A stretch of DNA of 64,000 nucleotides. It comes from Prorocentrum cordatum (taxonomy: Eukaryota; Sar; Dinophyceae; Prorocentrales; Prorocentraceae). The stretch covers positions 1 to 64,000 of the forward strand of contig CAUYUJ010011570.1 of the NCBI GenBank assembly GCA_963575745.1, written 5' to 3'. Shown piece after piece: positions 29,601-42,498 of the stretch (the first letter of the stretch is position 1; every line of letters starts with the position of its first letter). The notes beneath the pieces were generated by a model. The model saw only the letters and a list, made by a program, of their open reading frames with translations, did not search any database and was not told the DNA's origin. Made by a program: the position numbers and the translations under genes.

Positions 29601-31160
29601 GATACGGCCAACGACAAGGTGAAAGAAGACTGGGTGTCTTGTGCTGGTGAGCGCGATCCGAATCCACTTGATTGGCCCTCAGCCCCCGTGATGCGTTTGT
29701 CTCAATTGTGCGGGGTCCTGAGACCTGCTCGCAGCAGCTGGAGGCCGTGACTCCGGAGTGTATGAACCGCACGGTGCATGGCGCGAATGCCCTCACGAAG
29801 CTTGCGCAAAGGGCTCGTGCCAAGGGTTGCCGCTAAAGTCTCTGCTACCCATCGGGACTTCCGTGGGTGACGGAGGGTTGGGTCGCTGCGTGCGCAGGAC
29901 GCCAAAGCCCGTTGCATGTGGTTTTTCCTCCTCCTCCTCTTCTTCCTCCTTCTCCTCCTCCTGCACCTCCTCCTTCTTCTTTTCATCCTGATCTGATTCC
30001 TCATCATCATCTTCTTCCTCTTCCTTCCTCCTCCTCCTTGTCATCCGCCTCCTTTCCACTTCGTCCTCCTCCTCATCCTCCTCCTCCTTCTCTTCCTCCT
30101 CCTCCTCCACCGTCCTCAAGCCCTCCCGGAAGACGGTCCTCCATTTTGGGGAGGCCACCGTGCCTGTGCCCCCCGGTCCTGCTGCCAGGGGCAATGGAAG
30201 AAATCGAAGTTGCCCCGCATCGCTGGAGTCAGGTCCTCGCGGCGAGTCATTCCTTCTCGTGCATGTCTTCTGGCCTCCCCCATCGAATACGTAAATAATC
30301 ATGATGTTGGATGACAAAGGCCGATGCCACTGTCCTTGCTGAGCCCGCAACTGGACTACTTGACTTGACGCCTCCTCCCACTTCCCTTCCTTTTTTTCTC
30401 ATCGTCCGCCTCGTCCTCCTCCTATTCCTGTGTTTCCTCCTCCTCCTCCTCCCCCTCCTTGTCCACCTCCTTTTCTTCCTCCTCGTCCTCCTCTTGCTGT
30501 TCCTCCTCTTCCTCCTCTGCCTCCACCGATTCACCCGCGTTGCTGTTCCCACGCCTCCCCCGTGTTGCTGCCCTCTGGCATGCCTGAAAATCTGAAAGGG
30601 TTTTTTGTTTTTTTTCACCACGACGCAACCTTGCACTTGACCCGAATGTTACTGGCACTGTTTCGTGAATTATGAAACGGGTGCGTTGGGACAGCGGAGC
30701 GCGTGGTAATGCTGCTCACCCGGTCGCACGGCCATGTTCTGAACTCCCCCCATCAACCAGTTTTGGCCGAATGACGCGACGAATGAGCAACTTATATAAA
30801 GCGAGCTGAGTCCGAGTTAACTAAATTCTAGAAGCGCGTGAAAACGTAAGACAGAAAATACTTACGACTGTCAAATGAAACTCTATGCGACGCCCAGTGG
30901 CGAGTCCCAAGCACGTAAAATACTTGAAGGCGTAAACGAAGCAGGTAGAACACGACGATGATGTGGGCGCAAGCGTACAAGTGCCTCCTAACACGGGATA
31001 CAATAACTTAGAACGTCACATAACAACAAAAAGCGCATACGATTGAGCATCCTCTGACTTGTGTAGGCGGGCACCTGGACCCCAACTAATCCTGAAGCCA
31101 AATCCCCGCCGAAGCGGCACGCGAGGATAATCCAGATATGGGTTCAGCTAGAACTCCATA
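29601..31160. other. unassigned, with TCC/TTCC-rich tracts
   Basis: 29920-30110 and 30370-30530 are TCCTCC/TTCCTCC-rich; long open frames here are compositional (Lys/Glu-rich or Ser/Leu-rich). 30690-31150 is AT-richer, includes TATATAAAG at 30793, and may be the 3' flank of the copia fragment. No gene supported. Confidence 0.5.
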
Positions 31161-31167
31161 GCAGGCG

Positions 31168-32314
31168 CTAGCTCACATCTCCTACTAAAGCGTCTGCAAG
31201 ATCCACGCGAGTTCCTACATGGATCACTGTGGTGCCTCCTCGTCGCACCACCTTCTGCAGCCCAAACAGACACACCCCGATATGCACGACTTGTCCTAAC
31301 CCTCGCCGGCTCGCAGTGGCACTGGCCGCGCTGGCATTGCTCTTCAACGCGATGGCGCAATCAACGCCGAAAAATAAAAGAACAGCTTGTAATTCTAACG
31401 CTGCTGGCCCACGTGCATCATGCCGCGATGCTCTGCTTCTCCAGAAGATCACGCCACGACGCTCTGAGTCGAATTCCGCGACTTCACCGCGCATGGTCAC
31501 CACGTGACTGTTCCTCCACTTGCTGAGTAACGCGATTTCTCACGTCAACATCGTCGGAGTCGGTCCGCGCAGTGAGCTCCCGCGGGCTCTCTCGAAGAAT
31601 ATAATGACGCCCGCGCCTGTCGAGGCGTTTGAAGCGCTTCCAAAATTTCACGAGGCATTTCCATGCCCCGCGAGTCGGGGCCGACATAGAGCGCGCAAGC
31701 TCCCCAACTGACACATGCATGTCCGCGCTGTCACGTGCAAGATAGTCAGTTTGAGCCACCAAAGCTTTGCATGTTCTGACTTCTTCGTTTGGTGGGGATT
31801 CCTCATGCTCTTCTTCGCCAGGCTGCTTCCCACCTGGCATATCGCATCTCGCGCGGCATCGCCCCGGGCCGAATTCTCCAGCGAGTGCCTCGGCATCGCT
31901 TTGGCCCGCGCCATACCATGAATCATCTCCTTTCCATCCCGCAGTCTGGCCGAGCATCCGGATTGCCTTCAAGTCCGTTGGTCGCGTTCCTAGTCTGCCC
32001 CAAGACTTCGCCACGCATTGCACATCGTTTTCTCGTCCGAAGAGGCCAATGGCGACGCCCTTGCCCAGCGCAGCAAAATCGCCCCCACGCGAGCCATAAC
32101 TACATTGCCTCACGTTTACACGCACGTTGTGACGCCTTCGCATTGTCCAAACCAAAACGAAACAATCAAAATAACAACCTGCATAATTGATGGCTGCATC
32201 CCGAAAGCCGTAAACTGGCGTCAGACATTGTCCACGCGCCTGCTGCGCGGTTTTCCTCGGGTAACCTGACGAAAGATATTGCCACTGTTCCCGGCGTGCA
32301 TCGTGCCCGTCCAA
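31168..32314 (-). pseudogene. decayed Ty1/copia-type RT and RNase H fragment
   Basis: The 276-codon minus frame (32314-31484) has LTPVYGFRDAAINYAGCYFD, matching the LYGxRDAAxNW-type segment of copia RTs, then YGSRGGDFAALG where the catalytic VHGDDF-like motif should be: one Asp of the pair is replaced, so the palm is dead. Downstream TCKALVAQTDYLARDSAD and VGELARSMSAPTRGAWK match the region just before copia RNase H. The next frame (31503-31168) has SNASAASATASRRGLGQVVH and VDLADALVGDVS, matching the RNase H end (DASAA, RRGLGKxRH, NPADxLTK). Usual acidic residues are partly lost (Asp to Asn; Pro-Ala to Leu-Ala). A frameshift or stop near 31.49 kb separates the two parts. Integrase, gag and LTRs were not found. 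Confidence 0.65.
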
Positions 32315-32319
32315 CGTCT

Positions 32320-33500
32320 ATAAACGCCGATTTTAACCCTTGCTCACGCCCCCCGCGATTATACCCTATCCTGTCGGTGACAACCAAAGAGAATAAAGGT
32401 CCCGGGGCTTCCAATTGGGGCGCGTTTGCAAACGTGTTCTTCCCTCTGGACTTGCCTTGAACTTGTGATGCCACACGCCCTGACCGGCATCCAAGATTGG
32501 TCTCGTCCCCACTGCCAACGTGAACCCACCGCGGGCCAATGGGGCCCTCGCCAACATCCGGCCAGCGACCCCTCTCTCAATTTCTGCATACACCTCGCGT
32601 TTCCCATCTGCTCCCCCCGACCCTTTACCGGGCAGATCATCGCGCGCCTGTGCTTTCGCATGTTCGCGGTGAACTCCGCAAATGCCGCGTTTTGTAACAG
32701 GTTGACCCCATCAGCACCCCGGCGCGCCCCGCGCGCCTCTGGCACCTGTCACCAAGCTTGGTATTGGCGCGATCCACGGATCATGTCCTAGGTAAGTCAG
32801 TAAATGAATGAGGTGGCAACGTTGACCTATCCTCGTAAGAACTCTCTTCTCTGCTCTTTTCTTCTGATCTCGCACCCCCCCTCCCCTCCTCCAGAAGCTG
32901 GCCAGCTTCCACGTCCTGCTGAGTCCATGTGCGCGCTAATTTCCAGGAGGAGGGAACGCAATGCCCCGTGATCTTGTCTGGTCCAGGTCTACGCATGCCC
33001 ATGCCCATACTCGTTGGGTCCGTTCCCGATCTCACTCAGTGCTACTCCACCATTGCGCGCGCCCCAACCAGCATCAATATCGCCAGTTCTGAAGGCGCCG
33101 CCACCTGGTAAACTAAGCCCTCGAATTTCGTTCGAAAAATGCGGTCCATAGGTATCCCTGATCTCCTCGTTCTGCCTCCGCGACGCACATCAATGCGCCG
33201 GCGCTGGCCTCGACATTGCGCGCCGAAGGCTCTGCCGATGCAGGGGCTGTTCGGAGGCGATAACAGAGCAGCATCGCATGCCAGCACGCCCCGGCACTTC
33301 AACACGTTCTGAATGGGCGGCGCGGACCAACTCGAAGCCCCCGGCGGGTGCGCGAAGAAAGAACAAGACAAATTATTCCTCTGGGTCGGATTTCTCCCCT
33401 GCGCGAACTTGAGCTGCCCAACGCCGTAATCAAACCTGTCCATCATGTTTCCATGCCCGAGCACGGTCGAATCAAATGCCCGTGGCCTGATAAAGGCCGG
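32320..33500. other. unassigned
   Basis: Mixed-composition sequence between two oppositely oriented retroelement relics. Short open frames show no recognised motif. It could hold the upstream part of the minus-strand copia relic or the 5' part of the plus-strand LINE. Confidence 0.4.
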
Positions 33501-36500
33501 AAGCATTGCGCTCCCACTTGTGCCGCGTTGCCCTGGATGCTGGCCGCGCTTTTGCTCGCATCGCCTCGCAAATCATGTCAAATGGGTCCCCATACTCATC
33601 GCGAGTAGTTTGGTCCACGGCGAAACCCGGCGCCCCTGGTGGCGGGCCCGCGGCGACGTCGGCGGCTTCGGAGCCCCAAATGCTTTCTCCCGCTGGTGAT
33701 GGGCATGCGGCATACGGCGTCGGCAACGCTGTCGGGGTCACAAGGTCTCTCTGCCCCCGGGGGCGGGCCACGGCAGTTCGTTGAGCCTTTCAATGGGAAC
33801 TGTCGAGCCGCGCCGTTGGATTGGTTGCATGTCACTAGTGCTCTCGTCGTTTGCGCTGAGGAGATAGGTGCTGGCCCTGGCGCGGGCGCCGATCTCCAGC
33901 GAGCGGCTCGGACCTGCGGACATCGAATGTCGAGGGCCCTTCCGAGGAAAGAGGGCGAAGTTCGCATTGTGCCCGCGTGGCCGCGTTTGCCCGTCACCCC
34001 CGCGGGGATCCGATAGAACCTGGGGCCCGCGACCATCGAGGAGAGCGGTTCCACGCGGAGGGCAGGTCTCACCCCTGTGGCCCCTGCGCGCCACGCATGC
34101 ACGATGTCTAGCAATGCCTCGACGATTGACTTCTTCTGATGCTCTCGTGATGTTGCGCGGAGGACCGCGCGGGCCAGCATGCCTCCACCTTCGACCTGGT
34201 GCAGCGAGGCTCGCGCAAGTGGTCTGCCGCGCCCGCGGCCGGTTGCCAGTCGCTCCCTCTAGTGGCCCATGCCCTCAGCCTCGGCCTCTTCATGCGGCTC
34301 TTGATTTGGCCATTGAAGCAACGCGGATTGCAACTCATGGTGCGACCGCGGCTGCGCGGGCGATGTTAAACAGTGCTCGGGAAGTCGCTGGCGCCGCGGA
34401 GCAGGAGTTGGCGGCGGTCCGAGGTCGCCCGATTGCACGACATGTCAGACATCGGTGCCTGGCTCGACGGTGGTTGCCTGTCTTCGGCAGACATACTAAA
34501 AACCAATGATGATATGCAGGCATCTCGCGGCCGGCAGCGGCCCCATCGAGTTTGGCGCGACGCCGAAGTGATGGCGAGGTTCTTGGCCTTGACGAGCACG
34601 AGACTGCGTCGCGCCTGTAGCACGCGTGCACGTCGGAGGCTTATACTGGCGCAAGTCTCGGCGCTAGACTCGGCCCCCACGCTCAGCCCCTTCGGCGCCC
34701 AGCGTGCGATTGCCCTGCGCCGGGTGCTTTTTGCAGCCCGCGCCGCGCCTCCCCAGCGGCTGGGGGCCCCGCTTTTTCGGGGCCCACTCAAGCATGATAT
34801 CGAAGCGGCCACCAGGCACATTGACAAGCCACGAACGACATCATGGAATTAATGGCGCGACAAGGGATTGAAAGGATCGGTGGAGTCGACACATCAGATA
34901 GCAATACTTCAGCAGCAGTGGTGGCCCACCGTGGTCGAGAAACCACCCGGCAATTTCCCTCGCTGCCCATGCGCGGCAATGCGCGCTGAGGCCGAGGCGC
35001 CTAAGGCGCAGTCGCAGGCTGCACATCAGCCGCCCACTGCTGAAGCACCAGATCGCGATTGTCCCCCGAGAGCCACATGTAATGAGATTCGATATGCATC
35101 GCGGAGTTTGTCAAGCTCTACGGCCTCCATGTTAGGTGGGCTTCATCCGAGGCATATGTCTCTCTCCCTGGGGGGCGCTGGCGCGTTCGCCCTGAGCGCC
35201 CTGCGCGAGGCGGTGGAAATGCGCGTCTCGTTCCAGGGGCATGGCATGTGGGTGGTCTCCCCGCTCATCGATCATCCAACTAGTGGGCATCATGCCATTG
35301 CGTGAGAGTGCGGGGGCGACTGCGACGCCAGCAGTTGGCCCCCTGTTTTGCGTCTACTGAACGCGCATACTGGGCCTTCGGCGCCGGCAAGAACGCTGGA
35401 TCGCGCGCGCGGGCCCAGGCCGCAGTATCGGAATCTGCGTCGTACAAGATCAAATCTGCATGTGGGTCCAATGGGATTGCATGGAACACTACGAGTCCTT
35501 CGATGTGGGACTCTTGAGACCTCGAGCCCGTCAGTGAGACATTCCTGGAGCCATTGTCAAAGAGATGATTAACCTCTGGCGTGCTCATCGTGTGGTCAGA
35601 ATGGGAACGTCCTTCCACCCCGCTGCGCCGTTCGCTACCAGTGGCCTCCCAGCAGGCGGTTCATTGAATCATGCGTTCGCCCAGGTGTATACCGTCGGTG
35701 CTTCCGACAGTTTCATGGGTAGGTGGAAGGAGTCGTCTTTTCATCTGCCCTCCTTCGTTGATGACGGCACGATCGCGGCTGCAGGTGATTGGCATGCCCT
35801 CTGTCGAGCAGTTCCAGACGCAGCAGCTGATGTTCGCGACGCGTTCAAGCGGGGGCTTCGGGCCCAGATTTCGGAGCCTAGAACTATCGCGTTTGAGGGC
35901 GCCCCGTCGTTCGCAGCAGCCTTAGCCACAGAGCTACGTCGTCGCAGTCTTCCTGCTGGCTCGCGTACCAATGCTTCGCACAACCTCAGGGTTCACGTCG
36001 CTTCTGGACAGACTAGGGGGTAGCTAAGGCGCTTCGCAAACGACGCGAACGTTCTCGGGCTTTCAAGCTTCGTCGGTATCGCATGCTTCGTGTTCGAGAA
36101 TCCACGGAAAACGCCACATGGGCATGAGTTACGCTGCTGGTTTGAAGTCAGCACTGGCATGCGGCAGCGCAGCGCTGGGCAATCCAAACTCTGAACTTAG
36201 CCGAACTCGCGCTACGCTTTTGATTCTTCTTGCGCCAGGTCACCGACGAGCCTCTGTTTTGCCGAAGTGTCTACTACGTGGAGACCCGATGGCTGATGCG
36301 AGCGTGGCACCTGCTATGCAGTGGGCGAGTGTTGTGCGAAGGCGGCAGCTGCACCGGAGCGCGCGCATTTCACGGCACAGGAGCTTACATGGGTGTATGC
36401 CGTTGTTGTGGGGACGTTTGGTATGCACTACAAGGCCCAGTTGCTCGTATGATACTCCGCTTGCACCGTATCGCCTGGGAGTGTAAAGGTGTAGTCCAAT

Positions 36501-38165
36501 GGTTTGATGCTCGCAGAGTGAAGCTCTCTCTCTCTCTCTGTCTCTTTCTCTCTCTTGCACCCGTCCCCAACTATGATCAAACCTCTGCTGCACGAGGACG
36601 TGCAACGTAAGCAGGAGCGTGACGTATACATGCTGGCCAGTGGCACGAACTTGTGTAACAAGAAGCGTGTGCGTGCTGACCCGGTTCGTAGCTTTGTTTG
36701 TAAGAGCGATGAGTTCACGCCTAGGCAGAAGTATGTTATAGCTTCATAATTTACCAGACCCGTTTTTATGACTGATCGGTTCTGGAACGCAAGATGTGAT
36801 GTAGACCCACACTGCCCACTCTGTGGCGCACAGGAAAGCCTGCATCACAGGCTCCTGTGCTGTCAGTGCCCAGAGGGGCGGGAGGCGAAGGAGGTCTGGA
36901 GGATCTGCTCTGGATTCGATTCGTCTTCGTCCATCCCCCTGGCATCCTCCATCCGCCTGCCGACAGGCGCACTCCTGAATTGTTGGATCCCCACGGGCAG
37001 CCCTTGACCCAGCTGTCGGTTCGCGAGGGGGCTTCGGACGTCGTCGCCGATGGTTCGTGCACTCGCTCGTTGATTCGGGAGATGTCAAGAGCTACCTATG
37101 CGAACCTTTTTCTTGCCCCAAACTCGGAGGTCGTGGCGGGCTTCCGTGGGCAAGTTTGGCCCAGCCTGCCACAGACCTCCCAAGCAGGCGAACAGATGGC
37201 TGTGTGCGATCTTGCCTTCCTCATCCGAGGTGTGATGAATGTGCACTATACGTGCTTGGGCGTGGTCCGTCTTCACGAGCAGACTCCCTCAAAGCAGTTG
37301 CGTGGCACGTTCAAGCATGTCCCAGCACACTAGATGTTGGCACGGAAAGGCACACCAAGGCGCATCGCAGTGCTGAGGTAATTGATGCTTTGCCTGATGC
37401 TGGGCGTAGGTTTGCTAATGGGAACTTCCTAGCTAACAAGTGTGCTACGGAGGCGATGTTCATGCACCCTCAGGGTGACCCAGATGTCTTGGCCGACGTT
37501 GAAGCCCTGGTTTGCAGGGCCCGAGCCCTGGCCCGCGTGATTGGGGCTGTGCTGCCACAATTTCCTTTTGCCCAGTGACCCGGGAAGCAGAGAGTCCAGA
37601 GGCCTCAGCATACGGGTGCTGAACGCTGGCACGCGTGGACGGCTGTACCTGGTGCGCCTGGCACGTTCAAATGTCATGATTGCCACAAGCGCGTGTGTCA
37701 TACGTTCGCCGCTCGCCTCGATATGTGTGGGTGTTCTGGGAGGCGGGCCAACTTCAAGTTTTTGAGTGATGGTGAGCATGGTCATGACTTCATCTGCACA
37801 CGACTTTCGTCAGGACCCTCTCTAGTGTTTTGTCGCCGCTGTGGAGCGTACGGCACAGATCGCCGCAGTGTACTTCTTGAGAAGCGTTGCCGTGGCCGTG
37901 CCATGTCGTCCGCCTCTCGTTAGCATCTCGGCCGCATGCTCAGGGGCTTGCATCCGCAATCGAATTGTGCTCCAGGCGTTGTGCTCCACATCGTAAGTGA
38001 GGTGGGCAAGGAGAGACTGCTGGTCTCCCAGCAGCCCTAGCAGCGCGAGGTCTACCTGCGCCCACCTGAGGTGGGACTGCTTCCTGGCCTGGAGGCCCTG
38101 AGGCAGCGGGTGGCCGCCCGTGAGGAGGAGGCTCTGTTTTTTATAGAAAAGAAAAGAAGAACTGG
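33500..38165 (+). pseudogene. decayed LINE-type retrotransposon: RT, zinc knuckle, RNase H, Cys-rich tail
   Basis: Ordered motifs on the plus strand across several frames. 34868-35305: STASMLGGLHPRHMSLSL and WVVSPLIDHPTSGHHAIA (RT finger region). 35490-35560: WDCMEHYESFDVGLL (motif A region; a stop lies downstream near 35535). 35643-35663: GLPAGGS (motif B). 35754-35765: Phe-Val-Asp-Asp (motif C), followed by ISEPRTIAF. 36813-36860: CPLCGAQESLHHRLLC, the CCHC-type knuckle found after LINE RTs. 37045-37120: VADGSCTRSLIREMSRATYA, then SQAGEQMAV and ANGNFLANKCATEAM, an RNase H pattern in which the second Asp appears lost (YTCLGVV). 37670-37970: CHDCHKRVCHTFAARLDMCG, CRRCGAYGTDRR and MLRGLHPQ, a Cys-rich C-terminal tail. 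The end is near 38165 in an A/T-rich stretch. An endonuclease may lie before 34.0 kb but is not recognised. Multiple frameshifts and stops make it inactive. Confidence 0.65.
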
Positions 38166-38221
38166 ATTTTTTATTCATCCTCTTGGGAACAACTCCTCCT
38201 CGTTTTTGTCATCATTGTCAT

Positions 38222-38330
38222 CATGCTGGTAGGTGTTGCTGCTGCTGCTCCTCCTCCTCATCCAATTCCTCCTCCACCTTCTCGTGCTCCTCCTTCTCTC
38301 CACTTCTCTCCTCCAGGGATAGGGTGCCGC
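38222..38330. repeat. CCT-rich tract
   Basis: TGCTGCTGCTCCTCCTCC and similar; compositional open frames on both strands are not genes. Confidence 0.7.
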
Positions 38331-38949
38331 CAGAGCCGCCTGCTCGAGCCCCCCCGTCCTGCGAACGTCGACGTCGCGCAACGAGACGCCCCAATCTGCG
38401 AAGCGATACCACAACCGATACGACGCTGATACTCAAGCCACCGCGCATTCGCTGTGCCCCGCCCGCGCGCGCATTGTCCAAACTCGCAGCGAGGCGCCAG
38501 CGATCGCGGGACGAAACTCCTGGCCCGCGTTCCACGACCTCGCGCAAGAGTGCCGCTGATGCCATGATGCCCCTCTTTGAAGGGGGCTGCACGGGGGTAG
38601 ATGCTGGGAGCGAGCACGGTAGGTTCGCGCGGCGCCTGCGCGAGTAAAAGATTTGACACCGCGTCGATCGTTCAACCTTGAATCGATCGCGGCCCCGATC
38701 AACTAAGGTTGAATTCCGTGGGGTCCAATGGCGTTACCGTGTCCCTCGGTGCTTCCGCGTCACAGACTTCAACCTTGAACGCCTTGACTGGCGTCGCCGG
38801 CGCGCCGCCCTCGTCGCATGCACCTACCGTAGGTACTGGGAGCGAGTATCCCCCGTGCCAGGGTTCGAGCCAGGTACTGGGAGGGCTGAGGCCGGGGCAG
38901 CGCGAGCACATGCTGTGCCCCTCGGCCCAAACAATTCTGGTGTGCGGGC

Positions 38950-39242
38950 GGGGAGTGAGCGCGCACGCATGCAACTGACAGGAAGGGCCCCCTCTTCTTC
39001 CCACGGCTCCCCCCTGGCGGCGCGCACAATGGGGTAGGGGGGGGAAGGCTTCTTAGAAGGAGGCTGCTTCATAGAAGGCGCTGGACCTACATCTACAGAC
39101 AATGCCCGCGCCTTCTGAGAGGCGACCTCCTCCTAAAAAGCCTTCCCCCCTCCCCCTAACCCCCTCCGCGCGTGGCTGAGTGAGCGCGCACGCATCCTGC
39201 CGACGGGCAGGGCCCCCTCCTCCCACTGCTCCCTCTGGCCCC
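38950..39242. repeat. imperfect inverted repeat flanked by direct repeats
   Basis: GAGTGAGCGCGCACGCAT followed by GGCCCCCTC occurs at about 38954 and about 39178. Between them GGGGTAGGGG..AAGGCTTCTTAGAAGGAGG..AGAAGGCGC (39030-39081) pairs imperfectly with GCGCCTTCTGAGAGG..CCTCC..AAGCCTTCCCCCC..CTAACCCC (39108-39166), leaving a loop of about 27 nt. Confidence 0.75.
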
Positions 39243-40599
39243 CCCCCTCCCCTGCTGCTGCAGGCTCTTGCACCACCTGTCGTGCCTCGACCAAACTGTG
39301 CCGCTGCCAGCACCGCCCGCTGGTCTCGCCTCCTCGCCTGTGAGCGTGCGCCTGGTCCCGGCTCCTTGGTTGGAGGCGCTGGCTGCTCGCGTCAGGCTAC
39401 GCGAGCAGCCGCATCAGCACGCCGCATTAGCTAGCGTGCTCTGTTTTGTCATGTTTCTCCGTAGGGCCGCCGAGGACAATCCCCCCCTCCTCCCAGGACG
39501 CCTCCCTTGGAGGCCTCTGGGGCCCGTAAGGTGCCAAAAACAAACGGACAGATCCAGCTCCTCGTTCCTCGTCCCGCCCCATCTTTATTATCCTGCCCCT
39601 TCCGACGACCTGGGTGGGCAGGTGGTGTCGCAGACGACGACGGCGGCCACGTGAGTTCCTCGAGCATGGCCAGCAGCGACCCCTGCGTGAAGTAGGTGGG
39701 GACCTGGTCTTCTCCCCAGTCCCCCCGCCTCACCAGACCTCTTGGCCTCGAGAAGGCAGTGCTGAGTCCTGGACGTCGGACCGTCAGAAAATGTCCAAGG
39801 ACTTCGACTCGGACTTCGGACCTCGACTCGGCGTCCTGAAACCGCTTCTGGGCTCTGGGCTCTTCGAGAACACTTACGGACTAGAAGCCGGTCCAGGGGT
39901 GGGGAGGGCAAGACCGCCTGGTACCGGCGACTCGGCGAAGTGTGGTCGTCGGAAACTTGTGCCCACCCCGCGCAGACTCGCAATTCGCGGTAGCGCAAAT
40001 TGCTGGGGCAGCGGCCCCTCTTCCCCCCATCCCCGTATGATGTCACGATTCGCCCCCAAGTTCCGCCTGGGTTTTGCAAACGGCGGCTCGATTTCAGACA
40101 ACGCTACGCGAACCATGATTTGTCTGGTTCTCCCCCCTTCCCCCCCACCCCCCCAGGTAACGCAGGTTCGTCTTCCTCCCCCACCCTTTTCCTGGTGTCC
40201 CTCCCTCCTCTTCCCGAGTCTCTTCGGACATGCCGGAACGTGTTCTTCCTCCTCGTTCTCGTCATAACCTCCTCCATGCTTCCTCCTCTGCGACTGGTCC
40301 TCCTCCTCCTCCTCCTCCTCCTCCTCCTCCTCCATCCCTCTAACTTGTCCGCCACCGTGCTAGAGGCACTGAGCGCGGAGTGTCTCCCCAGGTCCCTTCG
40401 AATTCTGTGTGCTGAATCTTGCGCGAACTCTTTTTCGGCGCCTCGGGGCGACGGGCGCTCCGGGGCGCTTCCTGGGAACCTCGCGCGGCTTTTGTCAGAC
40501 TTCGGGGGCGCCTCTTGGGCCGTCTCGGCACCTCGGGGAGCCGCCACAAGCGGCCCAACTCATTGCAACACCATGGGTCTTTTCAATGATCTGACCCTT

Positions 40600-41460
40600 C
40601 TCGCGGGCCAACTGCCCCCAGAGATCGCCCCAAGACGACGTTCAAGCCTCCAAGAGAAGCCCAACAGGCCCTCCAAGGCCACAAGACGGGCCCGAATGGA
40701 GGAACACGAACTGTCATTTTGAGCCCGCCAGCAAAAGATGGCCTAAAAGACCGCCGGGAACCCACCGAGGTCCCCAAGAGGCCCCTAAGCTGCCCCCAAC
40801 AGGCCCACAACATACCCCAAACAGGCCCCCAAGAGGTCCCCAAGAGATCGCCCGAGAGACCTCCAGAGACATCCGAGAGGCCTCGGGTCCACAACGTAAT
40901 CACGGTGGCGGTTTGGGCCGAGAGCCACTATATCCGCCGCCCCCTTCTGCTTGCAGAGGGACAATTGGCGTGCCAAGTGATAACCATCTAAACCCATCCG
41001 CATTTTTTCCCAGTGGGGTTCCGGCTCAACCCGCCAGCCCACCAGAAACACTGACTGGTCCAACATGGCATCCAAGACGGTCCAAGATGGCATCCAAGAC
41101 GGCGCGTTTATGCCATAGAGGGCTCCAACAGGTCTTCCAGGAGGACCCGACGATACTCGCGTCATTGATGTTCGAATGTTTTTGACCGATGTTCTAGTGT
41201 TCACGCTTTCGTGCTTCCGACAGCCCCAAAAGCCTCCAGACGGCGCAAGGCCCCAGAGAGGACACCAAGACGGCCTCGGAGGACTCCAAGACAGCGCTAA
41301 AGCGTCCAAACAGGGCCTCAACAAAACCCGTTGAGGCCCCCGAGACGCCAAGAGGTGGCTTAGAGGCCCTCAAGAGTTCTCCAAAAGGCCCCAAGAGGCG
41401 CCTCAGAGACCTTAAGAGACCCGAAATGGCCCAGGAAGCCGCCAGGACGCCCCCACGAGG
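40600..41460. repeat. decayed AAGACGGCC/CCAAGAGG short repeat family
   Basis: Words such as CCCCAAGACG, CCAAGAGGCCCC and CAAGACGGCC recur every 15-30 bp (40625-40870 and 41210-41460). The same family is at 28035-28235 and 48120-48640. Not in a reading frame; no coding interpretation. Confidence 0.6.
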
Positions 41461-42283
41461 CTTCCTCTTCACTTCCTCCTCCCTTTCCTCATCCTCCTCC
41501 TCCTCCTCCCTCTCCTCCTCCTCCCTCTCCCCCTCCTCCCTTTCCTCCTCCCTCTCGGGAGGGGCAAAAAATAATATCAATGACATGCCGGCGTTGGAAA
41601 CCTACTAGCGTGTTACTCCATCGTGCTTGCCGCGGAGACCTGGTTGATCCTGTTGCTGCTCCTCCGCTCTCTCCTCCCTCAAGCGTTCCTCACACTGATT
41701 TGACATCCCCTAAAAGCTTGACAAGCCTTCCGCTAAACGTTTGGCACCATCTTCGTTTCCAAAAGGCAGGGGGCGGCGGTGGTTCGCCGCAGGCGCCTTC
41801 GACTAATAACTCCCCCTCGTCGCACCTCTAGACGAGATCGGCAGGGTGGTCCAGCCGTTTCGCCAGAGCCTTCCTCGCCTCCTACTAGCTCCTAAAACAA
41901 ACAGTCACGCGAATTGAAGGCTGATGGCTTTCAGAATGTGGATCTGGACCGTAGCGCCGCGCACTAACGCCTCAACAGCTTGTAGCAGTTGCAAAGATGG
42001 AGGGGGAGTCGTTGTCAAAAGATGGCCCTCGCTTCATATGTCCTGAAAGCGTGTCACTAAGAATAGTGAAGCGTAACGAAGCGCGGCAACTTCGAGGCTC
42101 GATAAAACGGTCCGGCTTCCCCAACCGGCAGGTTGAGGATGCTTCATCGCAGGATAACTCCTAGTAAGGAATAAGAATCAAAAATGATTATGCCACGCAT
42201 GTTGAACTTTTCCTCCTCTGGACTGCCACCGCTACCTTCAACCCTTCCTCCTCCTCCTCCCCCCCGTCCTCCTCCTGCTCTCA

Positions 42284-42354
42284 ACATCATCACCACCATC
42301 ATCCTCATCCTCATCACCATCACCATCACCATCACCATCACCATCACCATCACT

Positions 42355-42397
<43 letters not shown>

Positions 42398-42449
42398 GCA
42401 TCAGCATCAGCATCAGCATCAGCATCATCATCATCATCATCATCATCAT

Positions 42450-42492
<43 letters not shown>

Positions 42493-42498
42493 GTCATC
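42284..42498. repeat. (ATC)n/(CATCAC)n microsatellite
   Basis: CATCAC hexamers, then pure CATCAT, then CATCAG, then CATCAT again. The Met, Ile or Asp homopolymer frames it yields are not genes. Confidence 0.95.

Larger units (their letters stand above)
38331..42280. other. unassigned, with inverted repeat, decayed repeats and CCT tracts
   Basis: 38331-38950 no gene seen. 38950-39240 holds the hairpin described separately. 39240-40270 no gene seen. (CCT)n at 40298-40332. 40600-40870 and 41210-41460 carry the AAGACGGCC/CCAAGAGG repeat family. CTCC-rich at 41470-41560. 41600-42180 no gene seen. Confidence 0.5.

Noticed and set aside
30780-31160. LTR of the copia relic (TATATAAAG at 30793)
   Set aside because: No second copy and no TG..CA ends found, so the A/T-rich flank is left unassigned.
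38860-38890. tRNA-like B box (GGTTCGAGCC)
   Set aside because: No A box at the right distance and no cloverleaf could be folded around it.
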